Assembly (NCBI RefSeq): GCF_008806955.1
Contig: NZ_CP031727.1
Location: forward strand, 1,240,001 to 1,304,000
From: Cellvibrio sp. KY-YJ-3
Lineage (GTDB): Bacteria; Pseudomonadota; Gammaproteobacteria; Pseudomonadales; Cellvibrionaceae
Length of the DNA: 64,000 nt
Direction: 5' to 3'
Shown one piece after another: positions 1 to 8,888 of this stretch; the first letter of the stretch is position 1, and each line of letters starts with the position of its first letter. A model generated the notes under the pieces. The model was not told where the DNA came from. It was given only the letters and a program-made list of their open reading frames with translations, and did no database searches. The position numbers and the translations under genes were made by a program.

Positions 1-50
1 GGAAAATAAAACCTAACTCTGATTAGAGATTGTGGGTTTGTGTTAATTTT

Positions 51-124
51 TTGTTGCGGTTCATTCCTCACCAGCAACCTACAGGGTGCTTTGTAGGTTG
101 CTGGTGAGGAATGAACCGCAACAA
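51..124. repeat. Perfect 33-bp inverted repeat (extragenic hairpin)
   Basis: Left arm 51-83 and right arm 92-124 are exact reverse complements, separated by 8 bases. The arms begin TTGTTGCGGTTCATTCC and end at the loop with CAACCTACA. Such a long perfect stem outside a gene suggests a mobile palindromic element rather than a terminator, since no T-run follows. The GTAGGTTG core of the right arm also occurs at the edge of the hairpin before metF (7375), so the two may be related. Confidence 0.85.
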
Positions 125-216
125 TTTATGAATCGTCTTGTACCCTTGAAACTCTGCACCATCACCCCAACATTCGCGACTTACTCTGCTTTCACATATT
201 CCGGATGGCTCAGGTT

Positions 217-567
217 ATGAGTGAAATATTTATTTTGCAAAATCAGCACAATCTCTTTCTTGGTAAACAAAACAACTGGTTGGATGGTCGCGATTTGAAC
301 GCGCTGTACAAAACACCGCATAAAGATGAAGCGATTAACCAGATGGTTGAGGCCAGTTCCAAGGACTATACCCAGCGTATCAAGATCATTAGCTGCTCAC
401 CCAATGAGAAGGGCTTGCCATCGATTGACCCGGAAATTCTGCCCGAGCCATTGCCCAAGTTGGGTAAAGATCTGTTGGCGACGCTTGAGGCGGAGGCAGT
501 GCAGGCGCATGCTGATCAAGCTGTTGTTGATCCGGTGGCTGCCTTGCCCGACGAGCCATCGCGCTGA
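217..567 (+). CDS. Conserved hypothetical protein upstream of gshA
   Basis: Encodes a small soluble protein of about 116 residues with no signal peptide or membrane segment. Its N-terminus (MSEIFILQNQHNLFLGKQ) and the central segment with SKDYTQRIKI and GLPSIDPEILP resemble, from memory, a conserved uncharacterised Pseudomonas family. I cannot assign a function. The C-terminal 35 residues are Ala/Glu-rich and probably disordered. An alternative ATG at 205 adds four residues; neither start has a strong ribosome binding site, and 217 is preferred because the family-like segment begins there. A terminator follows at 620, so it is probably transcribed alone. Confidence 0.7.
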   Translation: MSEIFILQNQHNLFLGKQNNWLDGRDLNALYKTPHKDEAINQMVEASSKDYTQRIKIISCSPNEKGLPSIDPEILPEPLPKLGKDLLATLEAEAVQAHADQAVVDPVAALPDEPSR

Positions 568-619
568 TCCCTGCGCAGTGCTGTCGCTAGTCGCTTCCTG
601 TTCTACACTTTGTTAGTGG

Positions 620-639
620 GCCGCTGCGGCGGCTTTTTT
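620..639 (+). terminator. Rho-independent terminator after the first gene
   Basis: Five-pair G+C stem GCCGC/GCGGC with loop TGCG, followed by TTTTTT. It lies between the small upstream gene and gshA, separating their transcripts. Confidence 0.75.
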
Positions 640-678
640 ATTTGTGCTTGATTGCGCTTGTCGCCCAAGGATTTTGAA

Positions 679-2292
679 TTGTCACATGATCACGGTTTAT
701 CCAGCGAATTGCTGAGTGCGTTTGCCGAGCCTGCGGCTAATGCCAGTCTGCGCGGTATTTTGCGCGGTCTGGAAAAAGAGAGCCTGCGCGTAACCCCCCA
801 GGGCACTCTGGCGCAAACTGATCACCCGCGCGCGCTGGGTTCTGCGTTAACCCATCCGCATATCACCACGGATTACAGTGAAGCGCTGCTGGAATTTATC
901 ACCGAGCCGTTTGCTGATGTGGAGCCACTGCTGGCGCAGTTGGATGATATTCACCGTTTTACCTACCAGCACTTGGCCGCTAACAACGAGCGCCTGTGGC
1001 CTGCGAGCATGCCGTGCACCTTGGGTACGGATGATGAGATTCCGGTGGCGCGTTACGGCTCGTCCAATTCCGGCAGGATGAAAACGGTTTACCGCGTGGG
1101 CCTGGGGCACCGCTATGGTCGCTCAATGCAGACTATCGCCGGGATTCACTATAACTTCAGTATGCCCGATGAGTTTTGGTTGGCGCTGCAACAACAAACG
1201 GGCAATCAACAAGCGCTGCAGGATTTTAAAACCGAGCGCTATTTTGGGTTGATCCGCAATTTCCGTCGCAACTTTTGGCTGCTGATTTATCTGTTTGGTG
1301 CATCACCCGCGGTCTGTTCCTGTTTTGTGAAAGATCGCACCCATAAACTCCAGCCCTTCCCCGCTGCCGAACAAACCATGTATTTGCCTTATGCGACTTC
1401 GCTGCGCATGGGTGATTTGGGCTACCAGAGCGACGCACAAAAAAGTCTCGTGGTGAATTACAACAACCTGAGCGATTACTTGGCCACGCTCTGCGGCGGT
1501 ATCACCCAGAGTTATCCCGCCTATGAGCAGATTGGGGTGAAAGACGGGCAGGGCAATTACCAGCAACTCAATTCCAGTTTGCTGCAAATCGAAAACGAGT
1601 TTTATTCCAGCATCCGCCCCAAACGCACTACCGGGCGCGGCGAGACGGCACTGCAAGCGCTGCGTCTGCGCGGGGTGGAGTATGTAGAAGTGCGCTGCGT
1701 GGATTTGAATCCCTACGAGCCGCTTGGCATCACCAAAGAGCAAATGCAGGTGATGGATGCGTTTTTGCTTTATTGCTTGCTGAGCGATAGCCCGCAAACC
1801 GACGAGCGGGAGTTTTATCAGGGGCAGGAAAACCAGAAGCGTATTGTGAATAGCGGGCGCGATCCTGCGCTGAAGTTGCTGCGCGGTGAACATGAAATCG
1901 CCATGCGCGAGTGGGCGGAGGAAATTGTGCGGGGCAGTATGGCGGCGGCGCAATTGTTGGATCAGGCCAAAGGTGGGGCGGCACATCAGCAGGCGCTGGA
2001 GCATCAGCGCGCTAAAATCGCCAACCCGGAGTTAACACCTTCGGCGCGGGTATTGCGCGATATGACTCAGGCGGGGCAAAGCTTTTACGCCCACGCCTTG
2101 GCCCTCGCAGAACAGCAGCGCGCGTATTTTGCGGATCGCCCCTTGGCGGCAGCACAGCAGGCGGTATTTGCGCAGATGAGTGAAACGTCCCTACAGGCGC
2201 AAGCTGCACTGGAGGCAGACCAGCAAATCAGTTTTGATCAATATCTGGAAAATTATTACGCCCAATATCGCGGCTGTCGCTGCGCGAGCTGA
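679..2292 (+). CDS. gshA: Glutamate-cysteine ligase (GshA)
   Basis: Catalyses ATP-dependent joining of glutamate and cysteine, the first and rate-setting step of glutathione synthesis in the cytoplasm. The protein of about 537 residues matches proteobacterial class 1 GshA along its length: an N-terminal block with GLEKESLRV, then ITTDYSEALLEFITEP, SMQTIAGIHYNFS, and LRLRGVEYVEVRC with VDLNPYEP. The start chosen is the TTG at 679 because AAGGA lies 7 bases before it; the in-frame TTG at 652 has no such site. A TTG start is unusual and may keep expression modest. The gene converges with the FliL-like gene, with a hairpin between them. Confidence 0.95.
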   Translation: MSHDHGLSSELLSAFAEPAANASLRGILRGLEKESLRVTPQGTLAQTDHPRALGSALTHPHITTDYSEALLEFITEPFADVEPLLAQLDDIHRFTYQHLAANNERLWPASMPCTLGTDDEIPVARYGSSNSGRMKTVYRVGLGHRYGRSMQTIAGIHYNFSMPDEFWLALQQQTGNQQALQDFKTERYFGLIRNFRRNFWLLIYLFGASPAVCSCFVKDRTHKLQPFPAAEQTMYLPYATSLRMGDLGYQSDAQKSLVVNYNNLSDYLATLCGGITQSYPAYEQIGVKDGQGNYQQLNSSLLQIENEFYSSIRPKRTTGRGETALQALRLRGVEYVEVRCVDLNPYEPLGITKEQMQVMDAFLLYCLLSDSPQTDEREFYQGQENQKRIVNSGRDPALKLLRGEHEIAMREWAEEIVRGSMAAAQLLDQAKGGAAHQQALEHQRAKIANPELTPSARVLRDMTQAGQSFYAHALALAEQQRAYFADRPLAAAQQAVFAQMSETSLQAQAALEADQQISFDQYLENYYAQYRGCRCAS

Positions 2293-2297
2293 GTGAT

Positions 2298-2333
2298 GCA
2301 TCACCGTCGCCAGAGGCTGCGCGGCGGTGATGC
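2298..2333. terminator. Hairpin between convergent gshA and the FliL-like gene
   Basis: Near-perfect inverted repeat GCATCACCG(T/C)CGC with a loop of about 11 bases, lying 6 bases after gshA. It has no T-run, so terminator function is only inferred from its position between convergent genes. Confidence 0.4.
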
Positions 2334-2353
2334 TCTGGTATTGAATTCTGCGC

Positions 2354-2971
2354 TTATTTTTGCACGACAAAATTATTGAAATATAAATCCGATGCGGGGC
2401 CTTTAACAGCTGTCACTACGGGTAAGGTGCTAGCGGTCGCAGCGGAGGTTGCTGACGTCACTGCCGCTGAACTGCCCTCTGTAGGCGCGATTGTTGTTGC
2501 GGGTGCGGTAGGTGTTGTTGGTGCTACGGCGGTAGGTGTTGCTTCTGCGGCTGGCTGCGGCGCCAACCCCTGTACTTGCAGCAGGGCTTTGTTAATTTCT
2601 GCTAGCGCGTAAGTGCGCAAATATTCTTTTCCTTCCACGCTGCTTACAATTTCATCGCTCTGCGCGCTCAAAATACTGACCAGGCGATCGCGAATCAGCG
2701 GCAGGTGGTGAGTCACTGTATTGGCGTCCGCCGCATTTTCGCTGCGAATGGATAGTTCCGCTTTTATGTAACGCGCCTTGCCGGGGCCACCGTAGTTCAC
2801 CACCAGCGGTGGGGTGATGGGAATATAGTTAATGCCCTCAGGTGCACCTTTATTGCCACCACCCGAAGCCAACGCAGGCAGTGCTAGTGCAATGCCCAAT
2901 GTAATACCCAATGCGATACCCGCTCTTTTACTAATCAGACTGGATGCCAGACCAAACCTACCGCGTTTCAT
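2354..2971 (-). CDS. FliL-like membrane/periplasmic protein
   Basis: About 205 residues: a signal or anchor segment near the N-terminus (AGIALGITLGIALALPALA), then a FliL-type domain (about residues 45-130) with YIPITPPLVVNY, KARYIKAELSI, LPLIRDRLVSILS and the family's usual LRTYALAEIN. FliL normally sits at the flagellar stator. This copy lies outside any flagellar cluster, so its job is unknown. The C-terminal third is a low-complexity Ala/Thr/Pro segment. The start at 2971 has GGGGAGA about 5 bases upstream; a longer reading to 2998 lacks a site. Transcribed alone, divergent from dsbB. Confidence 0.8.
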   Translation of the reverse strand: MKRGRFGLASSLISKRAGIALGITLGIALALPALASGGGNKGAPEGINYIPITPPLVVNYGGPGKARYIKAELSIRSENAADANTVTHHLPLIRDRLVSILSAQSDEIVSSVEGKEYLRTYALAEINKALLQVQGLAPQPAAEATPTAVAPTTPTAPATTIAPTEGSSAAVTSATSAATASTLPVVTAVKGPASDLYFNNFVVQK

Positions 2972-3215
2972 AATCTCTCCCCTGTGAACTTCAGCCATTC
3001 TTCTCGCTCAAATCAAGGCGCTGCTTGGCGCGATTGACGAATGCCCCAAAGCATAGTCTATTCGTTTGTCTAACTGTGCAAACCTGCGCTGAATTAAATC
3101 GCTGCTGGCTAAATGTCTGGCTCTGGGCGCACATAATTGCTTAACATAGCCATCATTATTCCTATAGTCATAAAACGACCGCTACCTCGTTAACTTCTTC
3201 AAGTAAGGATTGTTC

Positions 3216-3716
3216 ATGTCTCCCAGTGTGCGTCAAACCAATCTGCTTATTTTTGTTATCTGTACCGCCATGATGTTGGCTGCTGCCTATATGGAGCATG
3301 TGATGAAAATGGTTCCTTGCTCGCTGTGCATCACCCAACGTGGGTTTGTGGTGTTAACCGGACTCTTAGCCTTGATTGCTGCGATTCATAACCCTGCTAA
3401 TCGCGGCCGTCGTGCCTATGCGCTTGCCGGTATTGCCAGCGCCATCCTCGGTGCGTGTTTTGCGGGTCGCCAACTCTGGTTGCAAAGTTTGCCGGAAGAT
3501 CAGGTTCCCGCTTGTGGGCCAGGTCTCGCCTATATGTTTGAAGTCTTCCCTTTTATGGATGCGCTGAAATTACTGTTACAGGGGGATGGCAACTGCGCCC
3601 ATGTAGATAAGATCCTCGGTTTGAGTCTTGCGGCCTGGACTTTTATGGCATTTATTGCGCTGGCTGGCGCCAATTTATACCAAGCCCTGCGCCCTGCGCA
3701 CCGCACACAGGCATAA
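3216..3716 (+). CDS. dsbB: Disulfide bond formation protein DsbB
   Basis: Inner-membrane quinone reductase that re-oxidises DsbA. About 166 residues with four hydrophobic segments. Both periplasmic cysteine pairs are visible: C35-S-L-C38 in the first loop and C100/C127 in the second, the latter in PACGPGLAYM and GDGNCAHV. The ATG at 3216 has AAGGA 6 bases upstream; a TTG at 3210 is less likely. It precedes rsd in the same orientation as in Pseudomonas, where the dsbB-type gene dsbH neighbours algQ. Confidence 0.95.
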   Translation: MSPSVRQTNLLIFVICTAMMLAAAYMEHVMKMVPCSLCITQRGFVVLTGLLALIAAIHNPANRGRRAYALAGIASAILGACFAGRQLWLQSLPEDQVPACGPGLAYMFEVFPFMDALKLLLQGDGNCAHVDKILGLSLAAWTFMAFIALAGANLYQALRPAHRTQA

Positions 3717-3871
3717 AGCGCGATGCAGTCTTGCCCTCATGCGTCAGATCGCCTATTGTGACCAACTGAATTTATGCACCTGCGCTTGAAAACAGTGGTT
3801 GTCGCGGATTATCTCGCGTACAGCACATCCGCGCAAAGCACACCTCTTTCGAAAATGGATAGGAATAACTG

Positions 3872-4336
3872 ATGTTAGAAAATTGCAAAAGTGCCAAAGA
3901 ACGCTGGGGCGGTGTAAGTGAAATTATCGACCGCTGGTTGGAAGAGCGTCAGCAAATGCTGGTGCAATACTGCGCCCTGAGTGGTCTGGATCAGGACTTG
4001 AGCGATGTGCAGCGCGGTGAAAAGTTGCGCAGCTTTTGCCAAATCCTGGTGGACTATGTATCGGCAGGTCACTTTGAAGTCTACGACCAGTTGATCAAAG
4101 AGGGGCGTGAGTTTGACGATGCTGACGCGCTGCAAGAGGCGGGTAAACTCTACGATGTAGTCGATAAAACCACCGAAAAGTTACTCGATTTTAATGACAA
4201 GTATTTGGAAACCGACGACCTGAGCTCACTGACCAGCGATTTGTCCCTGTTGGGTGAAGCCTTGGAAGTGCGTTTCAGCGCCGAAGACCGTCTGATCTCG
4301 GTACTTCATACCTCGCATAAGGATCTGGTTAACTGA
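3872..4336 (+). CDS. rsd: Regulator of sigma D, Rsd/AlgQ family
   Basis: Cytoplasmic anti-sigma factor (154 residues) of the family that binds RpoD region 4 and shifts RNA polymerase toward alternative sigma factors. The family block is clear: KERWGGVSEIIDRWLEERQ at the N-terminus, then LVQYCALSG and LRSFCQILVDYVSAGHFEVY. In Pseudomonas the ortholog AlgQ affects alginate and virulence genes; whether it does so here is not shown. Preceded by a 155-base gap after dsbB and followed by a strong terminator, so it may have its own promoter. Confidence 0.93.
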   Translation: MLENCKSAKERWGGVSEIIDRWLEERQQMLVQYCALSGLDQDLSDVQRGEKLRSFCQILVDYVSAGHFEVYDQLIKEGREFDDADALQEAGKLYDVVDKTTEKLLDFNDKYLETDDLSSLTSDLSLLGEALEVRFSAEDRLISVLHTSHKDLVN

Positions 4337-4362
4337 TGGGTTAACCGACTTTGTCAGAGCAT

Positions 4363-4390
4363 AAAAAAACCCGCCGTAGCGGGTTTTTTT
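4363..4390. terminator. Bidirectional terminator between rsd and the FKBP gene
   Basis: Twelve-pair stem AAAAAAACCCGC / GCGGGTTTTTTT with loop CGTA. A-run and T-run flanks suit termination of both convergent genes. Confidence 0.9.
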
Positions 4391-4437
4391 ATGTCTTGCC
4401 ATTGGTGTATGGCAGTGCGGGATCGCTCCCGCCAGGC

Positions 4438-5172
4438 TTATTCTGCAGCTGCTTCAGGTGCTTTGATTTCGAGCAATTCAACTTCGAAAACTAATGTAGA
4501 TGAAGGTGGGATTGGACCTTGACCGCCAGCGCCATAAGCCAATTCAGACGGGATTACGATTTCCCATTTGGAACCTTGTGGCATCAATTGCAGTGCTTCA
4601 GTCCAGCCAGGAATTACGCCGTCCAATGGGAAAGTAGCTGGTTGGCCATTTTTCACTGAGCTATCAAATTCGGTGCCGTCGATCAGCTTGCCGGTGTAAT
4701 GCACAGTCACTACATCAGTTGCTTTTGGCTTGGCGCCTTTACCTTCAGTAATTACTTTGTATTGCAGGCCGCTTTCGGTGGTGGTTACACCTTCTTTGGC
4801 TTTGTTGTCTTCAAGGAACTTTTTGCCATCAGCAATGTTCTTTTCGCTCAGTTTCTTTTGCTCTTCTTCTTGTTTAGCCATAGCTTTTTGCTGAACTTCT
4901 TGCATGATCTTTTGCATGTCTTCTTCGCTAATGCGAGATTCTTTGCCGTCGCGCACATCAGCCAATGCTAATGCCAAAGAGTCCGGCTCGATGGTCAAAC
5001 CACCGTTTTGCAGGTTCTTACCCAGGTTTTGACCAATGATGTAGTTGGCTTTTTGTTCCAGCGTTGCCAGCTTCGCGCTGTCATCAACTGGTTTTGCTTC
5101 TTCTTTATTACAGCCAATCAAGCCTGCAGTCGCAGCCATCAAGCCAACAACCAATAAACGTTTGTTAAACAT
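4438..5172 (-). CDS. FKBP-type peptidyl-prolyl isomerase, FkpA/Mip-like lipoprotein
   Basis: Periplasmic prolyl isomerase/chaperone of about 244 residues. A lipoprotein signal ends in LIGC (Cys20 or so), predicting an outer-membrane lipid anchor. An FKBP N-terminal dimerisation domain follows (about 30-130, helical, Lys/Glu-rich), then an FKBP_C catalytic domain (about 140-235) with VTVHYTGKLIDGTEFDSS, FPLDGVIPGWTEALQLM and AYGAGGQGPIPP. The start at 5172 gives a proper lipoprotein signal; longer readings add a nonsense leader. Its position between rsd and an AlgP-like gene matches Pseudomonas order. Confidence 0.92.
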   Translation of the reverse strand: MFNKRLLVVGLMAATAGLIGCNKEEAKPVDDSAKLATLEQKANYIIGQNLGKNLQNGGLTIEPDSLALALADVRDGKESRISEEDMQKIMQEVQQKAMAKQEEEQKKLSEKNIADGKKFLEDNKAKEGVTTTESGLQYKVITEGKGAKPKATDVVTVHYTGKLIDGTEFDSSVKNGQPATFPLDGVIPGWTEALQLMPQGSKWEIVIPSELAYGAGGQGPIPPSSTLVFEVELLEIKAPEAAAE

Positions 5173-5581
5173 AATGCACCTTATTTTGTAATCATTGATT
5201 TGTATTTGTTGTCTGTGTGAAATGGGCATTGCCTCACTTCTTCCTAGCCGACAGCCTGTGCAGCACCAGAACAGGGGCCAATGGTATACCAAGTCTGATC
5301 AAATGTGCGTGTTTTTAGCGACGTTTGCGCTGTGCTGCAGCCTCAAACCCTGTGCTATTCCTCATTTGTGAATAGCGATTGCCACCTTGGCTTTGCCGAG
5401 CCAGTTCAGACTCTGGTGTTTTATGAAAGTTCCAGACCTTATTAAGGCTCTTTGTGGTGATGTTGCGCAGGGGGCATACACTTTTGCGCGGGGCGCAGCT
5501 ACAATTCGCTCCATTGCATCCGCTGTTTTGTGATGCTCCCTCATCGTAGATTCCCAACGCTTTTTCACGCAGGTATTGTTT

Positions 5582-6424
5582 ATGGCCGCCTCTCCCAAAA
5601 CCAAAATTTCCGTTGCTGAATTGGAACAGCAGATCGCTAAAGTCAGTGCCGCTCTGGATAAGGCGCGTGCGCAAGAATTTGCTGCCGCACAAAAAGCAGT
5701 TGCCGCTGGGCAAAAAGCCGTGGCGAGCGCCAAGAAAAAAGTTGCCGATATTTCTGCCAAGGGGGTAGTCACTGCAGCGGCAAAAGCACGTTTGGCGCAG
5801 GCTAAAAAAGATCAACTGGATGCAACCAAAATGTTAGCGGCTGCACAGGATGCAGTAGCGACATTAAAAACAGCTGAACAAGCAGCCAAAGAAGTTGCCA
5901 AGGAAGTAGCCGCTGCAACTAAAGGTAAGGGCAAAACCAAAAAAGTGAAAAAGGCGGCTAAAGCTGTTGTTGCCACCACAGAAAAACCCGCCAAAGTAAA
6001 AGCGGAGAAAAAAGTAAGCAAAACTGACAAGCCTGCTAAAGCAGAAAAAGCCGTTAAACCAGCGAAAGTAGCAAAACCAGCAAAAGCAGTGAAAGAAACT
6101 AAAACTGAAGTGGCGCCGGAAGTGAAAGTAGCAGAACCAAAAGTGGCCGTTAAAAAAACTCCTCCTGCGCCAAAAAAAGCAGCACCCAAAAAGCCTGCGC
6201 CTAAAAAAGTAGCTGCACCTAAAGCCCCTGTGGAAGTTGTCGCTGCTCCGGTAGCTGCAGTCGAAGCGGCTGCACCTGCAGTAGAAGTGCCGGAAGTAAT
6301 TGCCGATGTAGAGGCTGTAGTAGTCGCCGAAACGGTTTCCGTTGAGGCGACCCCTGCACCAGAAGCCGCACCCGTGATGACAGAAACGCTACCATTTGAC
6401 GATGACAATGGTTCGCTGAGTTAA
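5582..6424 (+). CDS. algP: AlgP-like histone H1-type Lys/Ala/Pro-rich protein
   Basis: About 280 residues. Residues 1-110 form an Ala/Lys coiled coil (VAELEQQIAKVSAALDKAR), residues about 115-215 are a Lys-Pro-Ala repeat tail like eukaryotic histone H1 (KPAKAEKAVKPAKVAKPAKA), and the last 65 residues are Ala/Val/Glu-rich and acidic, ending LPFDDDNGS. AlgP (AlgR3) of Pseudomonas is a DNA-binding protein of this composition near algQ, and the neighbourhood agrees. Low-complexity composition makes homology by sequence weak, so the name rests partly on context. The long open frame on the opposite strand is a by-product of this composition. Confidence 0.8.
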   Translation: MAASPKTKISVAELEQQIAKVSAALDKARAQEFAAAQKAVAAGQKAVASAKKKVADISAKGVVTAAAKARLAQAKKDQLDATKMLAAAQDAVATLKTAEQAAKEVAKEVAAATKGKGKTKKVKKAAKAVVATTEKPAKVKAEKKVSKTDKPAKAEKAVKPAKVAKPAKAVKETKTEVAPEVKVAEPKVAVKKTPPAPKKAAPKKPAPKKVAAPKAPVEVVAAPVAAVEAAAPAVEVPEVIADVEAVVVAETVSVEATPAPEAAPVMTETLPFDDDNGSLS

Positions 6425-6452
6425 TTGATTACAAAAATACTGCAATGAAATA

Positions 6453-6482
6453 AAAAGGGCGCGATCATCGCGCCCTTTTTTG
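6453..6482. terminator. Bidirectional terminator between the algP-like gene and metF
   Basis: Perfect stem AAAAGGGCGCGA / TCGCGCCCTTTT with a 3-base loop and a T-run on both strands, between convergent genes. Confidence 0.9.
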
Positions 6483-6511
6483 TTGCCGTGCTTTTTTACA
6501 CTGGTAGTAAG

Positions 6512-7363
6512 TTATTCGTCGTTAGGAATCAGACCTAAGTTGCGTACGATTTCGGCGGTGGGTTCGGTTTGATTCATGGTGTAGAAGTGCAGACCGGGTG
6601 CATCGTTTTCCAGCAAGGTATCGCACAGGTCAGTGACCAGCTCTATACCAAAGGCGCGCAAGCTGGCTTCATCGTCACCATAATTTTCCAGCGCTTTACG
6701 CAACCAGCGCGGAATTTCGGCGCCGCAAGTATCGGAGAAGCGCGTTAAATTTTTGTAGTTAATAATGGGCATAATGCCGGGGTAAATTGGCTGGGTAATA
6801 CCCGCTTTCTGGCATTGATCAACAAAATAAAAGTAGGAGTCCGGGTTAAAGAAGTATTGGGTGATGGCGCTGTTAGCACCCGCATCAAATTTACCTTTCA
6901 AATAACCCACGTCATCACTGTAGCTTTTAGCCTGCGGATGAATTTCCGGATAGGCCGCCACTTCCAAATGGAAATGCTCGCCATAATGTTTGCGGATAAA
7001 GGCGACCAATTCATTGGCATAAACCAATTGGTAAGCACCGCCTACACCAGAAGGCATATCGCCACGCAGGGCAACGATGCGATCTACACCGGCATCTTTG
7101 TATTCCTGAATTAATGTTTTAATGGTGGTTTCGTCGTCGCCACCAAAAGACAAATGCGGCGCGACAGCGATACCATCGCTTTTAAATTGGGTGATCAAAC
7201 CTTTGGTGTTATCGCGGGTTGAGCCACCAGCACCGTAAGTAACAGAGAAAAAGTCCGGCGCAAATGCATTTAATTGGTCGCGTACTTTGATCAGTTTTTC
7301 TTTTCCTTCCGGCGTTTTGGGCGGAAAGAATTCAAAACTTAAACGCGGTTGTGAGTCGTTCAT
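6512..7363 (-). CDS. metF: 5,10-methylenetetrahydrofolate reductase (MetF)
   Basis: FAD enzyme (283 residues) reducing methylene-THF to methyl-THF, the methyl donor for methionine synthesis. N-terminal SFEFFPPKTPEG carries the catalytic Glu; VTYGAGGSTRD, VDRIVALRGDMP and AITQYFFNPDSYF are family signatures. It is the last gene of a leftward sahR-metK-ahcY-metF run, linking methyl supply with S-adenosylmethionine use and recycling. An AGGAAC site lies shortly before the start, just downstream of a large hairpin (7375-7447). Confidence 0.96.
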   Translation of the reverse strand: MNDSQPRLSFEFFPPKTPEGKEKLIKVRDQLNAFAPDFFSVTYGAGGSTRDNTKGLITQFKSDGIAVAPHLSFGGDDETTIKTLIQEYKDAGVDRIVALRGDMPSGVGGAYQLVYANELVAFIRKHYGEHFHLEVAAYPEIHPQAKSYSDDVGYLKGKFDAGANSAITQYFFNPDSYFYFVDQCQKAGITQPIYPGIMPIINYKNLTRFSDTCGAEIPRWLRKALENYGDDEASLRAFGIELVTDLCDTLLENDAPGLHFYTMNQTEPTAEIVRNLGLIPNDE

Positions 7364-7374
7364 AGCGTGTTCCT

Positions 7375-7447
7375 GTAGGTTAGGCAGTAATGCCCAACAT
7401 AACGACCGTGTTGGGCATTACTGCTTGCGCAGCCCGGCCCAACCTAC
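7375..7447. repeat. Extragenic palindrome between ahcY and metF
   Basis: Perfect 16-bp inverted repeat (7384-7399 GCAGTAATGCCCAACA and 7409-7424) with a 9-base spacer, enclosed by an outer GTAGGTT/AACCTAC pair (7375-7381, 7441-7447). The GTAGGTTGGGC-type edge is typical of dispersed palindromic repeats in proteobacteria (from memory). Because ahcY and metF are co-directional, the stem would be present in their mRNA. Confidence 0.8.
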
Positions 7448-7457
7448 GGTTAAAAAA

Positions 7458-8846
7458 TTAATATTTGTAAGATTCCGGCTTAAACGGGCCGTCGATTTCT
7501 ACACCGATATATTCGGCTTGCTGTGCGGTCAGTTTGGTAATTACACCACCAAAACCTTCCACCATATCTTTAGCTACTTCTTCGTCGAGTTTTTTCGGCA
7601 ATACACGCACATACAAGTGTTCTGCTTTTTGCTCGGCTGGCAGGTCAGCAAATTTGCGCTCGTACAAATACATTTGCGCTAGCACTTGGTTGGCGAAAGA
7701 ACCATCCATAATGCGCGATGGGTGACCGGTGGCATTGCCCAGATTTACCAGGCGGCCTTCCGACAACAAAATCAAATGATTGTTGGTCGCCTTGTCGCGA
7801 TAGATTTTATGCACCTGGGGTTTAACTTCATCCCACTCCCAGTTTTTGCGCATAAACGCGGTATCAATCTCGCTATCGAAGTGGCCGATATTACACACCA
7901 CCGCACCATTTTTTAGTGCGCGCAGCATGGCAGAATCACACACGTTGACGTTACCGGTCGTGGTGACTAACAAATCGGTAGTGCCCAGTACGATGTGATT
8001 AATATCTTCGTATTTACCGGTGTTGATACCGTCGTTGTAGGGCGATACCACTTCAAAACCATCCATACAAGCCTGCATGGCGCAGATCGGATCGATTTCA
8101 GTAATTTTCACGATCATACCTTCCTGACGCAGTGAAGCAGCAGAGCCTTTACCCACATCGCCGTAACCGACTACCAAGGCTTTTTTACCCATCAGCAAAT
8201 GGTCGGTACCGCGTTTGATGGCATCGCTCAAGCTGTGACGGCAACCGTATTTGTTGTCGTTTTTACTTTTGGTCACTGCATCATTCACGTTGATGGCTGG
8301 CACTTTTAATTGGCCTTTTTTCAACATATCGAGCAAGCGGTGAACACCGGTGGTGGTCTCTTCGGAAATGCCGTGGATTTTATCCAGCATCTGCGGATAT
8401 TTTTCGTGCACGATTTGCGTCACATCGCCGCCGTCGTCCAGAATCATATTCGCATCCCAGGGCTTGCCATCTTTGTTGATGGTTTGCTCGATACACCACC
8501 AGAACTCTTCTTCAGTTTCACCTTTCCATGCAAATACCGGAATGCCGGCAGCGGCGATAGCAGCAGCGGCATGATCTTGGGTGGAGAAAATATTGCACGA
8601 AGACCAGCGCACTTCTGCACCCAAATCCACCAGTGTTTCAATTAACACCGCGGTTTGAATGGTCATGTGAATACAGCCAATAATTTTTGCATCAGCCAGT
8701 GGTTTGCTCGCGGCATATTTGCGACGCAGTGCCATCAGCGCCGGCATTTCACCTTCGGCTATTTCAATTTCCTTGCGGCCCCAGGTTGCGTCTTTGGCAA
8801 ATTCTTCGGCCGTTTTGGCGGCTACTTTGTAGTCGGTGAAGCTCAT
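7458..8846 (-). CDS. ahcY: Adenosylhomocysteinase (S-adenosyl-L-homocysteine hydrolase)
   Basis: NAD-dependent enzyme (about 462 residues) that splits S-adenosylhomocysteine into adenosine and homocysteine and so relieves product inhibition of methyltransferases. Visible motifs include [28 protein letters not shown], the NAD-binding [30 protein letters not shown] and the C-terminal PFKPESYKY tail. The start at 8846 has AGGAAA upstream; the reading from 8867 adds seven unlikely residues. The 128-base gap from metK holds a palindromic repeat doublet and no recognised riboswitch. Confidence 0.96.
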   Translation of the reverse strand: MSFTDYKVAAKTAEEFAKDATWGRKEIEIAEGEMPALMALRRKYAASKPLADAKIIGCIHMTIQTAVLIETLVDLGAEVRWSSCNIFSTQDHAAAAIAAAGIPVFAWKGETEEEFWWCIEQTINKDGKPWDANMILDDGGDVTQIVHEKYPQMLDKIHGISEETTTGVHRLLDMLKKGQLKVPAINVNDAVTKSKNDNKYGCRHSLSDAIKRGTDHLLMGKKALVVGYGDVGKGSAASLRQEGMIVKITEIDPICAMQACMDGFEVVSPYNDGINTGKYEDINHIVLGTTDLLVTTTGNVNVCDSAMLRALKNGAVVCNIGHFDSEIDTAFMRKNWEWDEVKPQVHKIYRDKATNNHLILLSEGRLVNLGNATGHPSRIMDGSFANQVLAQMYLYERKFADLPAEQKAEHLYVRVLPKKLDEEVAKDMVEGFGGVITKLTAQQAEYIGVEIDGPFKPESYKY

Positions 8847-8888
8847 AATAATTTCCTGATTAATCAACAGATGGTTGATATTTTATTC

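Noticed and set aside
205-216. Start of the first gene at ATG 205
   Set aside because: Possible but less likely: the recognised conserved sequence begins at 217 and neither start has a strong ribosome site.
652-678. gshA start at TTG 652
   Set aside because: No ribosome binding site before it, while TTG 679 has AAGGA at 7 bases.
5812-6408. Minus-strand frame of 198 Ser/Thr/Ala-rich codons
   Set aside because: It is the mirror of the Lys/Ala/Pro-rich AlgP-like gene; low complexity gives open frames on both strands.
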